Of a stretch of 64,000 nt of DNA, positions 52,991-64,000 are shown piece after piece (the first letter of the stretch is position 1; every line of letters begins with the position of its first letter). Under the pieces are notes generated by a model, which did not search any database, had not been told where the DNA came from, and saw nothing but the letters and a program-made list of their open reading frames with translations. The DNA comes from Penicillus capitatus (lineage: Eukaryota; Chlorophyta). The stretch covers positions 806,001-870,000 of the forward strand of contig OZ287694.1 in NCBI GenBank assembly GCA_965649825.1. Reading direction: 5' to 3'. Made by a program: the position numbers and the translations under genes.

Positions 52991-55900
52991 ATGTACTACT
53001 GCCGTGCCCTGAAAGGCGGTCCTTCCGGAACCCGTCGTCTCATCCCATGTCATAGCCTTCTGCGTCGACCCGTTGTCTCACCGAGTGTTCGTGCGCACTG
53101 GATTTCGCCACAGTCCCGAGTCAAGACACGATTCTTTGGAAATCTCACCATCTGTCGCCCAGCGGTGACTCCCTTACGTCGACGATGCGTATTGACGGTT
53201 CAGGCACTCTTTGAGAAATTCACGGAACCGGCGCTTCGTAGCGTCGTTGCCGCTCAGAAAGAGGCACAGCGTTTGAATTCTACCGAAGTGTGTGTGACAC
53301 GCACGTCTCTTGACAGTCAGTGAGTGACGAGGTCATTTCACCATAGGTCGAATGTTATCATCTGATGTTGGGCTTGATTTCGGCGGATAATAGCTTCAAC
53401 GGATTTCTCGAGACAGGTGTGACGGTTGACCGTGCTCGCACCGCAGCCGAGATGCTATTGCATCGCACACCGACGAAGGAAGAGCCGTCCGAGAGCATCC
53501 CTTTCAACAGAGACACCAACACTGTCATGAAATCTGCCCTCCAAGTGTGACATCTAGACAGCATAGACACGGCACAACAAGTGTAACCGTCGGTACAGTT
53601 GGCGCAAGAGATGGATGTTCCGTACGTTCTGAGAGAGCACCTGCTCATCGCCCTCATGCGACAGGATGATCTCACAGTCAACAAACTCTTGGCCAGGTAA
53701 GAAGGATGGTATGGATGATGGACGATGTGGGATGCTGCTGTGTAGTTTGAATTTGAGTGCAGAGTCCATTCTGACGATTGCGAAGCGTCGAATTCAGGTG
53801 GAGTTGGGAATGGAGGGTCGTTCCCTTCCGGAACCGGCCACACAGACGAAGCCCACAATGCAGACGAAGCAGCTGAAATCTGTGGTCTACAAATTCAACA
53901 CGGGCAAATCTCCGACGCCCACGTTGGATTCTTTGTCCAAAGATCTCTGTTTCATGGCCGCCAGGGGAGAGATCGACCCGATGATCGGCCGCCAGACAGA
54001 ACTGAAAAGAATCATACAAATTCTGGCACGAAAGAGCAAGAACAATCCAATTCTTTTGGGAGAAGCAGGCGTTGGCAAGACAGCCGTTGCCGAAGGATTG
54101 GCCCATTGCATCGTCTCCGAAACGGGGCCAGACGGCGAACCTCTTCCAGCTTTTCTCAAAGGCAGACGCGTGATGCAGCTCGACTATGCTCTGCTCATTG
54201 CGGGTGCCAAGGAACGGGGAGAGTTGGAGAAACGCGTGACGAAGGTCATCGCAGAGGTCAAGTCTTCTGGCGACGTGATTCTCATGATCGATGAGATCCA
54301 CACGATGATCAGCTCGGGATCCATTTCGTCCAGATCTGGTGAAGGATCTGGAGGACTGGATGTGGCCAATATCCTCAAACCGGCTCTGGCACGAGGAGAG
54401 CTGCAGTGCATCGGTGCCACGACGCTGATGGAGCATCGCAAATACATCGAAGCCGATGAAGCATTGGCCCGTCGCTTTCAGCCAGTCATGATCCATGAAC
54501 CGACAACGGAAGAAGCTGTCACTGTTTTGAAGGGATTGCAAGAGCACTATGAGCAGCATCACAAATGCATCTACACAGAAGCGGCAGTGGAAGCTGCGGT
54601 GAAGCTATCGCATCGTTATATTCATGATCGATTCTTGCCGGACAAGGCGATCGATGTCATGGACGAGGCAGGAAGCCTAGCAAACATCCAGAGCTTCTTT
54701 GCCAAACAGAAAAATCCTTCTCCAGTAGATTCCGAGGCGACCTTCATGTGGAAGGAACTGGAAGATGTTCTCACGGCCAAGGCAGAACACATTCGCGATG
54801 GCCTCTACGAAGAGGCAGAGCTCCTGCGCGATCGTGAGAACGTCTTAAAAGCGAAACTGTGCGGTCCATCGGCCCACGGTCCAGCGATCCCTATCGTGGA
54901 CATTGGCGAAATCGAACACGTGATTTCGGCGTGGACCGGTATACCGACGCAGCACCTGACGAGTGTGGAGAAGCACAAAGTGGTGACGTTGGATACGAAA
55001 CTCGCTGAAGAGATCATTGGCCAGCGACGTGCGATCTCCGCCGTCTGTCGTGCCATGTGCCGTGCGATGAGCTGCATTCGTGATCCGACCCGTCCCATCG
55101 CATCCTTCCTCTTCTGTGGGCCAACAGGAGTGGGCAAGACAGAGCTGACCAAGGTCTTGGGCGATCATTGCTTTGGCAGTCGAGATGCCATCGTCCGTCT
55201 GGACATGAGCGAATACATGGAGCGTCATAACATCAGCAAGCTCATTGGTGCCCCTCCTGGCTACGTGGGTTACGGAGAGGGAGGCAAACTGACGGAACCG
55301 GTCCGACGCAATCCGCACTGTCTGGTTCTGTTGGACGAGATCGAGAAAGCGCATCCGGATGTGTTCAATATGTTGCTGCAGATTCTGGAAGATGGTCGTC
55401 TGACAGATTCGGAAGGCAGAACCGTTTCGTTTGAGAACACAATGATCATCATGACATCCAACATCGGCTCCAGTATCATCTCTGAAGGCGGCGCACATCA
55501 GATCGGCTTTTCTTTCGATGAGAATAAAGAAACGGCGAGTTACGATCGCATGGTGTCCTTGGTCCACGAAGAAATGAAGAATCATTTTCGTCCAGAGCTC
55601 ATCAATCGTATCGACGAAGTGGTCGTGTTCGAAAATTTGGGGCTCTCTGAGTGTCATGAGATTGCCAATATTCTGCTCAATGAAGTGGCACGACAGTTAC
55701 TGGAGCTGCATGGAATTCATTTGCACATTACGTTAGCACTGAAAGAGTCCATCGTGAAACATGGCTATGATCGCAGTTACGGGGCACGGCCATTGAGACG
55801 CGAGATTACGCGCGTCGTGGATGACACCTTGTCGGACGCCATCTTAGCCAACAAGTATCGCTTCTCACTCTTTTGCATTCGTATCTCACTCTTTTGCAGG

Positions 55901-56101
55901 TTACATGAAGGTCAGCACATTGTTTTGGACGTCGGATCATCTCTCGGCGAGACAGTACTGCGAGAGATTCCGGCAGATGAAGCGTGTATCGAAGTCAAAG
56001 GACGCAAGTATGGAAGTGTTGTCTTGTACAATAGCATCCCTGAAACAACACCCATCAACACGGCAGAGGACAACCCTCTGCATCAATCCGAGCCGCAATG
56101 A
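52991..56101 (+). CDS. clpC: ClpC-type HSP100 chaperone, plastid-targeted
   Basis: AAA+ unfoldase that feeds the plastid Clp protease and the import motor. The leader MYYCRALKGGPSGTRRLIPC is Arg/Ser-rich. The Clp_N domain follows (FTEPALRSVVAAQKEAQRLN, ECYHLMLGLISADNSF, AQEMDVPYVLREHLLIAL). AAA1 has GEAGVGKTAVAEGLA and MIDEIHT. The middle domain has the UVR-type helix typical of ClpC, not ClpB (AEHIRDGLYEEAELLRDREN). AAA2 has AWTGIP, GPTGVGKTELTK, GAPPGYVGYGEGGKLTEPVR and LLDEIEKAHPDVF. Introns include 53289-53346, 53546-53599, about 53698-53763 and a 45-nt, stop-free, in-frame intron 55855-55899; removal gives LANK-LHEGQHIVLDV. The C-terminal tail is longer than usual. Confidence 0.92.
55855..55899 (+). 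other. In-frame 45-nt intron of clpC with duplicated 3' end
   Basis: Starts GTATCGC and ends TTTTGCAG. The tract CTCACTCTTTTGCA occurs twice, 20 bases apart, each preceded by GTAT. Removal restores the ClpC consensus; retention would add 15 residues without a stop. Confidence 0.7.
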
Positions 56102-56476
56102 AGTCTGCCAACCGTCGGGGATTTACTTGTTGAGTGTTTCTGTACATTAGAAGTTCCGACAGCTGTAGCTATAACCGTAAGCAAAGAGTGTTCAATTCAT
56201 CTTTTTATGACTTGGTACCGTCGTCGTTGTTGGTGATGATGTGGGTGAAGAATTTATTCATCGAATAGCACATCCATCGAAGCAAGATGGAAACGCCCAA
56301 TGCACTACTGCTTTTGTGTGACAATGGTATGAGAGTTCAGAAGTGCGTGAATGAGGGATAGGATGGAAGAAACGGTTATCTCTGCATTTCCTGTATGACG
56401 GCGACACTCTATTGTAATATTCTATGTGTGTGCATTGAGAGAAGAAGCACGTCTCACAGAACGACATCCAACGGCG
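56102..56476. other. Convergent intergenic stretch after clpC
   Basis: About 375 bp between clpC and the filamin-repeat gene. I see no gene; probably the 3' UTRs of both. Confidence 0.4.
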
Positions 56477-59400
56477 TCATCGACCTCGGGCGCATACATC
56501 TTTGGTGGCAGCCATCTGATCTCGGCCTGCCTCGTTTGTTGGACCAAGCCTGATGACAGCGTCCGCGCAGACGTCATCGGTAAGCGATGTGACAGGTGTG
56601 ATCTCACTCTTTGCTCGACTGGCGAGTGCTGGATCAAGATGATCTTGCACTTCTTTGCACCAGAAAGTGGCATCACGCATGGTCTTGACGGCGGTGTGTT
56701 GGATTTGGAATCGAAAGGGACTGCCAGACACAGGCTGTCCATCGAGGTCCAACGACAGTGCATGCAATCCTTCTCTGTTTGCTCGATAGGTCACTCGATA
56801 ACAGTCGGGCTCCCCATCCACGCCGTCGATCGTGACCATGCCGCCCGGATGGCTCTCATCATCGACGAGGCGATGCAGATAGGCCATCACAACGTGGTTC
56901 TGTGTTCGAAGCTCGCCGCCGTGGGAGAGGAACAATGGCGTGACGGTGACAGCAGAGGAGGTGTGTTCAACGGGTGTCGGATCTAAGCTGCGCGGATTGT
57001 TCATGACATCCGCCACGCGAAGGAAGAGAGTAGCCACGCATCTCGGCGCGCTCCCCTTAAGTCCATCTCCTGTGACCATGCAGGCGGCAGCAGAAGGTGG
57101 ACCAGCTGAAATCTCAACCGTCGATCGGTAGAATACCTCCTCTCGGTCATCGTGTGGTGCCCTCCAGGTGCAGGATAACGTATAGCGTCCGGCAGTTCTG
57201 GTCTGGTAACTGACGGTGTAGGTTCCGTCGTTGAGATCTGTCACTCGGCAAGAGGCTTCGGCTCGACGCTGCTCTTCGTTGAGGATAACGTTGAGGGTAT
57301 CTCCACCAAAACGCCGTCGGTTGCCAAAGGCATCGCACGCGGCGATGACGAATGTCTCTTTTCTTCCCACTGTTCCGATGTGACGCGCGTTGCCTTGAAC
57401 GGCGAAGCGGCCGGCGCATGGCAGCGAAGGAACGACGTGGCATTCGAAACCGACAGCATCTCTCGGCAACTCTTCGGTTTGCACCCGTCCTAAGGGCAGC
57501 CCCTCCACACGCTGACCTTTCGTACGAGTGGCATGCCTCGGTAGGTGCCTGCCGTATGTATGATATAGGAGATGAGGTATCGACCATCTCGGAGATCGTC
57601 GATGGTCACGTTGGTATCGGGTAAGGAATCGAAAGTCACAGAAAGAACCGCGCCGCCGTGGCGAATCGCATTCCCTTCTGCATCGCTCGCCTTTGGCCCA
57701 CGCATCTTCATTAAGACCGCCCGTTCGTGAGCAGAGAAAACCGAACCTGCAGCATAAAGTGGCTTCGAATGCCGGCGACAGCAAACCGTAGGCCATAGCC
57801 AAAGAGAATGCATTTCTTGAGGTCCATCTTCCCCGACGCCACGTGAACCATTGCGTCTTCCGGCGAGACGTCTGCTCCGTCGCATTCAATCCGCCATCTG
57901 TAATCGCCGGCGTGGCGTGTGGACCAGGAGAGCATATACGATTTGTCGTCCCATCTCTCCAGCTTTACTCTTTCGCAAGCTTCGTCATAGAGCGACGCAT
58001 CGCCGCCACTCCATTCCTCACTGCTCCGATCGACGCTTCCTTCATCGAACACCCAACCGAATGCATCGAACAGAGGACTGCATAGCACATCGCATGGGAG
58101 ATGAAAGAGCATCGTGAAATCGACTTTGGCATCTCAGTGCTCGACGAAGAAACGTGATCTGGGCGGTTGGAACCGATGAGGAGATCCTCGATGTCTCTTT
58201 CGGTCACGTCCGCGACGTCACTCTTCAACCAACGTACCCTATTTGGCATCCAAGTCCACCTAACATGCCAAAACGTCTCGGTCACACTTTAAGGCCGTCT
58301 CTTCAACGAGGTTGAGCCACAGACGAAAACTTCTGTCGCTGTTGCTGCAGGGATGGTTAGCGTCGTCCAGAGGAATAAACTGAAAGGTGTTCGGCTCATT
58401 TACTGCCGTTGTATTGGACATGTAGACAATGCTGTAGCATCCGGGGCGGTGAACGGCATCGCGAATACGGACGCCGTAGGCTCTTCCACCGACAGGCATG
58501 CCTTGCATCGTCAACTGCAAACCGTACCTACATCGCCACATGATCGCGGAAACGATTCGAGCAGCCTATCTGACAGGCCAGCGATTTCCGAAGCATAGGA
58601 GACGCTGTAGCTTCCATCCGACGGGTCGTGAACGGCGCCTTCGAAATATGTGGGTCCTGTGAAATTTGCCTGAAGCTGAACGCCGCCCGTTCGACATTTG
58701 TTTCCGTATCGATCGGCCATGACGACTCTGAATGAGGCCGAAACGCCCCGCGCCGATTCCAACGACGGGTTCCGTAAATCCGAAACCGTTGAAGGAGATT
58801 CGAGCAAAGCACTCAATGGTTTGTGACTATCCATCCAGCTCTGTAAAGGATCCGCCGGCCCAGGAACGACGTCCGTCTGCACTGCCGTCGTTGTCACAGG
58901 AAGAGAAGCGATGAACACTCGCATCGTGTATGGTGCAGCGTAAGAACTTTTCCAGGATATCAAGACGCTTCCTTTTTCTGCAAGGATTTTTTTCCTGGCC
59001 ACTTCTCAAAGTGCGTTGCCAATCACCTGGCTCGGCTATGCGTTGCTCAATAGAAGCGTCCACTCTTCGGCGCATGTCTTCGTCAGGGGAATGCGGCCAG
59101 CTGCTGCTCACAGTCGCCAGATCGATCTCTTTCACGTGTACCTCGCATTTCACCTGCGATGACGACACCCGGCATCTGCACACAGAACGCGACGCCAGGC
59201 TATCAACCACGCGTTCGTCCGTTCACTTGTTTCCAAAGACGTCATGTGTCAGCAGTGCGAACGTGGCCCATTCTCCAGCGACGACACTGGCGTGTGCCAT
59301 GCCGTCTGTTGACAGAGGAACGAGTGTACATGCGGCAGGAGAGACATCGCCGGGAGAGATATGCACACGGAGAGAGGTACATGACACACAGCGCTCTCTC

Positions 59401-61119
59401 GTATTCGCCTCCGTCTCCAACCAGACCTGTGGCGTGTAATCTCCTTCGCTGTAAATCACAAACCCACCTAAGGCCGTCTGTCCATTGCCCCGCGCCAGCA
59501 ATCGGGTGCATCCCACCTTCGTATTTACCATCGCCCAGATCGTCGAAAGTGATCGAAGTGGAAGGCGTGGAATCGTCTGCCGCGATGAGGATTCCAGAAA
59601 ACTGTGCGCCGCCTTTGGTCACGACGTTGCCATGGAGGTCTTTGCTTTGAATCTTGAACGACGCTTTACTCCCCGCGACTGCTTGAATCGCACACGCTCC
59701 CTCAACAAACGTCGTCGTTAAGGGTGAGATCACATCGGTCTCGACAAAGAGATGAAACGGCGATCGTTCCAGCAAGTCTCCGTTCAATTTCACCGAGACG
59801 TCATACCTACACCGCGTCCTCCTCAGCAATACTGTATGGCTTATCGTGCAACCCGTGTACACCATCCGTGCGTCATGGCCCGGTACAGAACACTATAGGT
59901 GCCGTCAGCGTTGTCGACAACATCCTTGAGATCGACAGAGCTGGGACCCATAAAGAGCACTTCAACACTGTCGCTGCCTTTTCTTCTTCGATTCCCCTCT
60001 TGATCGCGCACCGTCACATCAAACCGAGATCTTCTTCCAGCCCTCGTTGTCCTGTCGTCCGGTCCACGAATGGTTGTGTACTTTGGCGAAGAGACAGCGC
60101 GCACGGCATCCAACTGAGAGTTCTTCTGAGACCAGACAGAGGGACGAGTGATCTCACTTTCAAAGGGAAGCCAAGTACAGGAACACGACGACAGCTCAGA
60201 CTGATCCAATAAGACCCACTCGTGGCAACGGTCAGATGGATCTATCTCCGACGATCGCAGATTTAGATCTCGCGAACAGAGAGACAGCCAACGTGCGACC
60301 TTGAAGAGTTTTCTCGCAATGATCTCTTCGATTTCGGCGATGAGCTTTCCGGTCCGTGTCCGAACGGTGAGATCGAAATTCGTCAATGTCACTGTCGGCG
60401 ACGGATTGATTGCGTCGAAAACGCGAATGTAGATCGCTGTCTTGACGTCTGTCAATACTGAGCGGTGCATCATCGGCTCGGCGCCACACAGAGGCGGGAT
60501 CTTCGCCTTATTATCTTTCAGCACAGCCTACTTGATTTCACAAAAAACCTCTCGCCAATGCCATTGGTGACGCAAATCTCGACCGCGTTGGTCGTTCTCA
60601 GTCTCAAAAGCTTGTTCTGTGCCTTCGCTCTTTTAGAAGGATCGCGAAGGGTGGCCAGTGCACTGCAGAGGGTTTTTGAGCCTTTACGCGTTTTGAGCCT
60701 TGAGTGGCGGCGACTTGTTCGATGTTCTCTGCCAAAAGGGCCGAGTGCGTCGTTCATCGGTCGGATGACTGAGACGTTCGCAAGACTGCCAGTCATTGTT
60801 TCGCCCTGCGGAAGACGCCTTGATTGAAGCGCTCGTGGAGATTCGACGCTCTTTACTGTCCATCCTCTCTTTACTCTTTTTCCCGTTATCGGACGGATCA
60901 AGCACGGCGGTACGTACGTTCATTTCTTAACTTTGAGAGCGAATTCGCACAGTACCCGTCGTAAGCGTCACTCTTTTTACGCCGAGAAAAGTGTGATAAC
61001 GTCGAGAAAAGAACGACAACAAACAAAAATGCCAAACGGCCGATACCATTGCCCAGTTCAAAACGGACCTCAAGACTTAGCTTCTGTCTCGCGACCATAG
61101 AGAAAAGAGCTTGTGTCAC
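56477..61119 (-). CDS. Filamin-repeat protein, possibly membrane-anchored or secreted
   Basis: Long minus-strand gene with at least seven filamin/ABP280 immunoglobulin-like repeats. The repeat signature (DGxYxVxY followed by AG) recurs: NADGTYSVLYRA, DPSDGSYSVSYASEIAG, DKSYMLSWSTRHAGDY, DGRYLISYIIHTAG, DGTYTVSYQTRTAGRY and DCYRVTYRANREG, with HxxxxPF ends such as LLERSPFHLFVE and PVSGSPFRFQIQ. No actin-binding CH domains are visible. The 5' end is uncertain: a candidate first exon at about 61100-60990 has a hydrophobic segment (GRLAFLFVVVLFSTLSHF) like a signal anchor. Plant gamete protein GEX2 has such an architecture, but so do cytosolic filamins, so the location is open. About a dozen short introns. 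Confidence 0.65.
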
Positions 61120-61139
61120 GCCTCTACTCTATCGCGGTT

Positions 61140-61400
61140 TCCTCCTTGAAGATATCATCAGCTTTGGCTACAGAGCACATCTATGTCGAGCCGATTCTTT
61201 GGCAGGCAGTGGAAGAGTGACCATATGTGGCAGATTCTTGGCAAAGGGGTCTTTCATTGGATTCCATTGGCGATACTGGTCATTGCCGCGAGCCATCTCC
61301 ACAGAAGGCGGCACGTATTTCTCACCAGTATCAGACACCAAAGCAGGCGACACGCCAATGGACACCTTCCTCCTCCTTGATCACACAAACGCACCATAAA
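61140..61400 (-). CDS. Small unknown protein
   Basis: Minus-strand exon reading SDTGEKYVPPSVEMARGNDQ, then WNPMKDPFAKNLPHMVTLPL, rich in Pro and Asn and likely conserved in character; it resembles small mitochondrial accessory subunits in style, but no family is recognised. An upstream exon around 61365-61400 and a final exon AKADDIFKEE near 61140-61160 are possible. It sits between the filamin-repeat and ankyrin-BTB genes on the same strand. Confidence 0.35.
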
Positions 61401-61415
61401 GATGTTTGATACGTA

Positions 61416-62942
61416 TCACGAAGCTTGCCTCTGCTTTTCGGTTATAACATTCCTGTACGATTTTGTCTGCCGATTGCGGCGATGGACTTTCAACGATTCC
61501 ACGATCTTGGGCAATCGAAAGAACTTCGCCTCGTCCAACAGCATTCCGAACTCATACTTGTCTTCGGGCAAATTCACATCTCTGCAATGGTGTCTTCATA
61601 GAATGACTAAGCATTGCGTACAGACTTACTGCAGATTCGAGTATTTCACGTCTCTCAGGAGATCGAGTATCAAAGCGAAGATATTTGGATCGCGATTCAA
61701 TACAAACTCCAAATCTCCCACTTTCCTAAGTTCTTTGCCTGGACCCTGGCCCAGCTTGGTTCGACGCCTTTTCTCTTTGTTTTGCTTCTCTGGATGCAGC
61801 ATCATGCAGAAATAGGAATCTGGAATGACTTCCAGTGTGCTCTTCGCCGTCACGAATGTCCGTCCGGAGACGTGAATGGTGACAGCGTCTGACGACAAAA
61901 CCATCTTGGAAGGCTGAGGTGGCGACAGATCTGCCTCCATCTCATACGCCAGCTCCGGCTCCACAGCATCAAGCCGTGCCAAGAGTGACTCATGATTGAG
62001 TCTCTTTGCCAGCTCTCTTGCAGTCTCCCCCTCACTGTTCTTCAGTTCCGCATCTTGTTTTGCCGTAAGTAGGGCCGACATGGCGCGTTCTTGTGCCCAT
62101 CGTATGGCGGTGTGCACAGGCGCCTCGCCATCATGATTCAGAATCTTACGATCGGCACCGTACTCTACAAGCTGTCCACATAACTCAGAATGTCCACACG
62201 ATGCACTCCAGTGCAGTGGAGTATTCCCTTGCTAAACACACACATCACCCTTTTCGCAATAGATGTATATTTTTACAAAGTCTTGGAGATTAATGTCCGC
62301 CTCCGTTTCCTTTAAGACGGGCGCCATTTGTCGAGTGTTCCGAAAACTTATATAGTGCCAAGCATTCCAACCATCCTACACGCACTGTCGACCATCGATC
62401 AAAGGCAGAGGGAGATAATGATCCGAGCCTTGTCGCGAACAGTGGCATCTGCTCCGGCATCCAACAGAAGGCTTGCCACTTTGTCATGGCTCCCTGCCAA
62501 GGCCAACAACAAGGCCGTCCGATCCATCTAAAACCAAAAAATGACTCCAAATCTCCCTGGCAATTTTCTCAACAAACAGCTTGGCTTGCTCTCACCTTGT
62601 CTTTGAGATCGAGGTTTGCCTTAGCCGCGATTAAGAGCTGCGTCACCATAAAGTTCCCATTTCGTGCCGCCGTCATCAGAGGACTCGTTTTCTCCTAGAG
62701 AATACGTGTGAGATGTGTGAGACGATGATGTGACGTACGTAGTCAAGGATATCGATCTTTGGATCCTTCATCAAGAAAAGCTTCACCATTGCATGACGTC
62801 CTCGATCACATGCGTAATGCAATGGCGTCCACAGACTGCTATCAAACTTCGTGCAATCCGCTCCTTCGTCCAGCAAGTCCGCCGCCAAGAAATGATTCCC
62901 CTCGCGTGCGAAGCGGCACAGCGATTTGACTAACTGATGCAT
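61416..62942 (-). CDS. Ankyrin-repeat and BTB (T1/KCTD-type) protein
   Basis: N-terminal ankyrin repeats (SLWTPLHYACDRGRHAMVKL, HWSASCGHSELCGQLVEYGA, DGEAPVHTAIRWAQERAMSA, KNSEGETARELAKRLNHES) followed by a T1-type BTB domain: VTIHVSGRTFVTAKSTLEVI, LEFVLNRDPNIFALILDLLR and, after an intron, VNLPEDKYEFGMLLDEAKFF. T1/KCTD BTB domains oligomerise and often bind Cullin-3; ankyrins would then select the substrate. Stop at 61416. The intron near 61620-61565 joins NLQ to DVNLPE in correct phase. Start at 62942 (MHQLVKSLCRF); an upstream ATG at 63002 is in frame. Confidence 0.7.
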
Positions 62943-63547
62943 TGCTTTCGGAATCTCTGCCAACAACGCATACACAAAGCCATCATGACGGACTGGGCAC
63001 ACGCACTGCTTCGAGGTCGAGGTTTTATGGGCGTGTAGATATATTCCTTTTCATCAAAGTACTTCTCATCATCCAGATCTCCGGGATCCATGGTCTCCCA
63101 AAACGGTCGGTGTTTTGTAGCGGGTCGCAGCGCCTCGACACCGTACCGGGAGATGAATTCATCCCTGGTGTCAGAGGACTCACGAAAAGACCGTCCATAG
63201 TTCTTCTCCGTCCCTCGGCGACGCCAACCTCCCAAGCCGTGTGCCTTGTCTGCGGGATCATCCTCTTCTTTAAGCTTCGGATAGAAACGTCGACGGTAAT
63301 AGTCCTCGTCGGGATCCTCATGGAGATACGGATATTTCGGTGGTTGTTTGTCCACCTCTTCGGGTTGACGAAACCGTTTTGCGTCAAAGACCACGCGTTT
63401 CTTTTTCTTCACGACCCCCAGCCCTTTGACCGATTCTTTGCGCTCTTTGGGTTTTGGCTGAGCGTCGGAGGTGGTCGAGAGAAACGAGAGTTGAGGAAGG
63501 ACCTCTTGAACATGACGTTTCTGACGGAGGGCAAACCTTCGGAACAT
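62930..63547 (-). CDS. Unknown, probably mitochondrial protein
   Basis: Starts MFRRFALRQKRHVQEVLPQL, an Arg-rich, acid-free leader of mitochondrial type. The body is very charged and aromatic: DAKRFRQPEEVDKQPPKYPY, DPDEDYYRRRFYPKLKEEDD, GTEKNYGRSFRESSDTRDEF, then RYGVEALRPATKHRPFWETM and DEKYFDEKEYIYTPIKPRPR. This composition recalls lineage-specific mitoribosomal or respiratory proteins, but no family is recognised. The true end is probably near 63030, because the last 30 codons overlap the ankyrin-BTB start region and are not protein-like. Confidence 0.45.
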   Translation of the reverse strand: MFRRFALRQKRHVQEVLPQLSFLSTTSDAQPKPKERKESVKGLGVVKKKKRVVFDAKRFRQPEEVDKQPPKYPYLHEDPDEDYYRRRFYPKLKEEDDPADKAHGLGGWRRRGTEKNYGRSFRESSDTRDEFISRYGVEALRPATKHRPFWETMDPGDLDDEKYFDEKEYIYTPIKPRPRSSACAQSVMMALCMRCWQRFRKQCIS

Positions 63548-63871
63548 GAGTCACGGCAGCGCGATGTCGACGTTCGCTAGCCGGGAGGGCGACAAAGCTC
63601 CGTCTCGGAGATATTCCCGTACGTTCAGGCGAGGCATGGCGTGAAGGCACCACAGTTTGTGTGTTCGGTCCATTTCATGACGTCACGTGATTCCTCACCC
63701 CGCGTAAAACGATTGGCTTAATTCTAACTCTTTTTTAAGACCAGCATGGCATCGAGCGGATAAAGGAACCTTCCGCATAGCGACGACACAAAATCCGTCG
63801 CAGCACTTGGCATAGCTATTTATCCTTTCTATCTACTCGTCCATCCACCCACGACTACGGACTGCTTAGGG
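63548..63871. other. Intergenic, probably divergent promoter region
   Basis: About 320 bp between the start of the unknown mitochondrial-type gene and the next plus-strand gene. No gene seen. Confidence 0.4.
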
Positions 63872-64000
63872 ATGCAACCTCTTCCGCAAGTATGTCCGCC
63901 TTCGTCCTCTCTTCTGGTTCTATAATTTTTTTGTCTAACAGGAACGACATATCGAACTCGCTCCGCGAATTGAAATCGGCCGACCCGCTGTTGTTGTGAC
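63872..64000 (+). CDS. First exons of an unidentified gene (3' partial)
   Basis: ATG 63872 begins a possible 6-codon exon (MQPLPQ) followed by an intron 63890-63941 (GTATGT to CTAACAG) and an exon ERHIELAPRIEIGRPAVVV that runs off the window. The very short first exon resembles that of TSPO copy 1. Too little for a family. Confidence 0.3.

Noticed and set aside
53678-55657. Long open frames on the minus strand opposite clpC (for example 53678-54562 and 54845-55657)
   Set aside because: They are exact shadows of a strongly conserved ClpC reading frame and have no domain or codon signature of their own.

Overview
The window is a piece of a compact, intron-rich nuclear genome from a plastid-bearing eukaryote, most likely an alga. 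Introns are mostly 45-60 nt, genes are often less than 100 bp apart, and both strands are used about equally. Cytosolic ribosomal proteins (uL6, eS19), a U2 snRNP subunit (U2A'), APH-1 and eukaryotic-type tRNAs show a nuclear genome. Genes for plastid-type ClpC, plastid-type uL3, a sigma-70 factor, a Ycf39/HCF244-like protein and an OEP80/Omp85 barrel show a plastid. clpC and rpl3 are usually still plastid-encoded in red-lineage algae, so nuclear copies lean towards a green or green-derived plastid. This is inference; the exact lineage cannot be fixed from the sequence alone.

Layout. 1-11 kb: C-terminal part of an SOS1-type Na+/H+ exchanger, APH-1, two head-to-head arogenate/prephenate dehydratases, a METTL26/DUF938 protein, a double-MATH protein and a MATE transporter. 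11.1-18.5 kb: duplicated block A. 18.5-23.1 kb: CreA-like protein, bacterial-type uS19, uL6, mitochondrial EF-Tu, and eS19 with a probable H/ACA snoRNA in its long intron. 23-32 kb: poorly known genes, tRNA-His, RRP1/Nop52, SURF2-like and a PPR protein with an internal duplication. 32-40 kb: PiT phosphate transporter, two TSPO genes, a sigma factor and plastid uL3. 40.2-47.1 kb: block B, the source of block A, with intact U2A' and the start of ycf39. 48-56 kb: tRNA-Val, an unknown gene, OEP80 and ClpC. 56-63.5 kb: a filamin-repeat protein, an ankyrin-BTB protein and small unknown genes. The window ends in the first exons of another gene.

The most unusual structure is the pair of blocks A and B. 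Block A (11142-18480) is an inverted copy of block B (about 40203-47073), but its order is circularly permuted. The two outer ends of A correspond to adjacent bases of B inside the U2A' gene (41144/41145), while the two ends of B are joined inside A through about 147 bp of foreign sequence. This is what insertion of an excised circle, or of one unit of a tandem array, would leave. The copies then decayed in complementary ways: U2A', ycf39 and a flanking unknown gene are intact only in B, whereas a beta-helix/multi-TM surface protein is intact only in A because B lost 795 bp between 8-bp direct repeats.

A second theme is intron architecture. Several introns have the 5' splice site inside a short hairpin. 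TCACACTTTT or TCTCACTCTTTT motifs recur. Several introns appear to be GC-AG. One 45-nt intron is in frame, without a stop, and carries a duplicated 3' end.

Splice sites and reading frames were worked out by hand from frame continuity and family conservation. Boundaries described as approximate should be treated as such.
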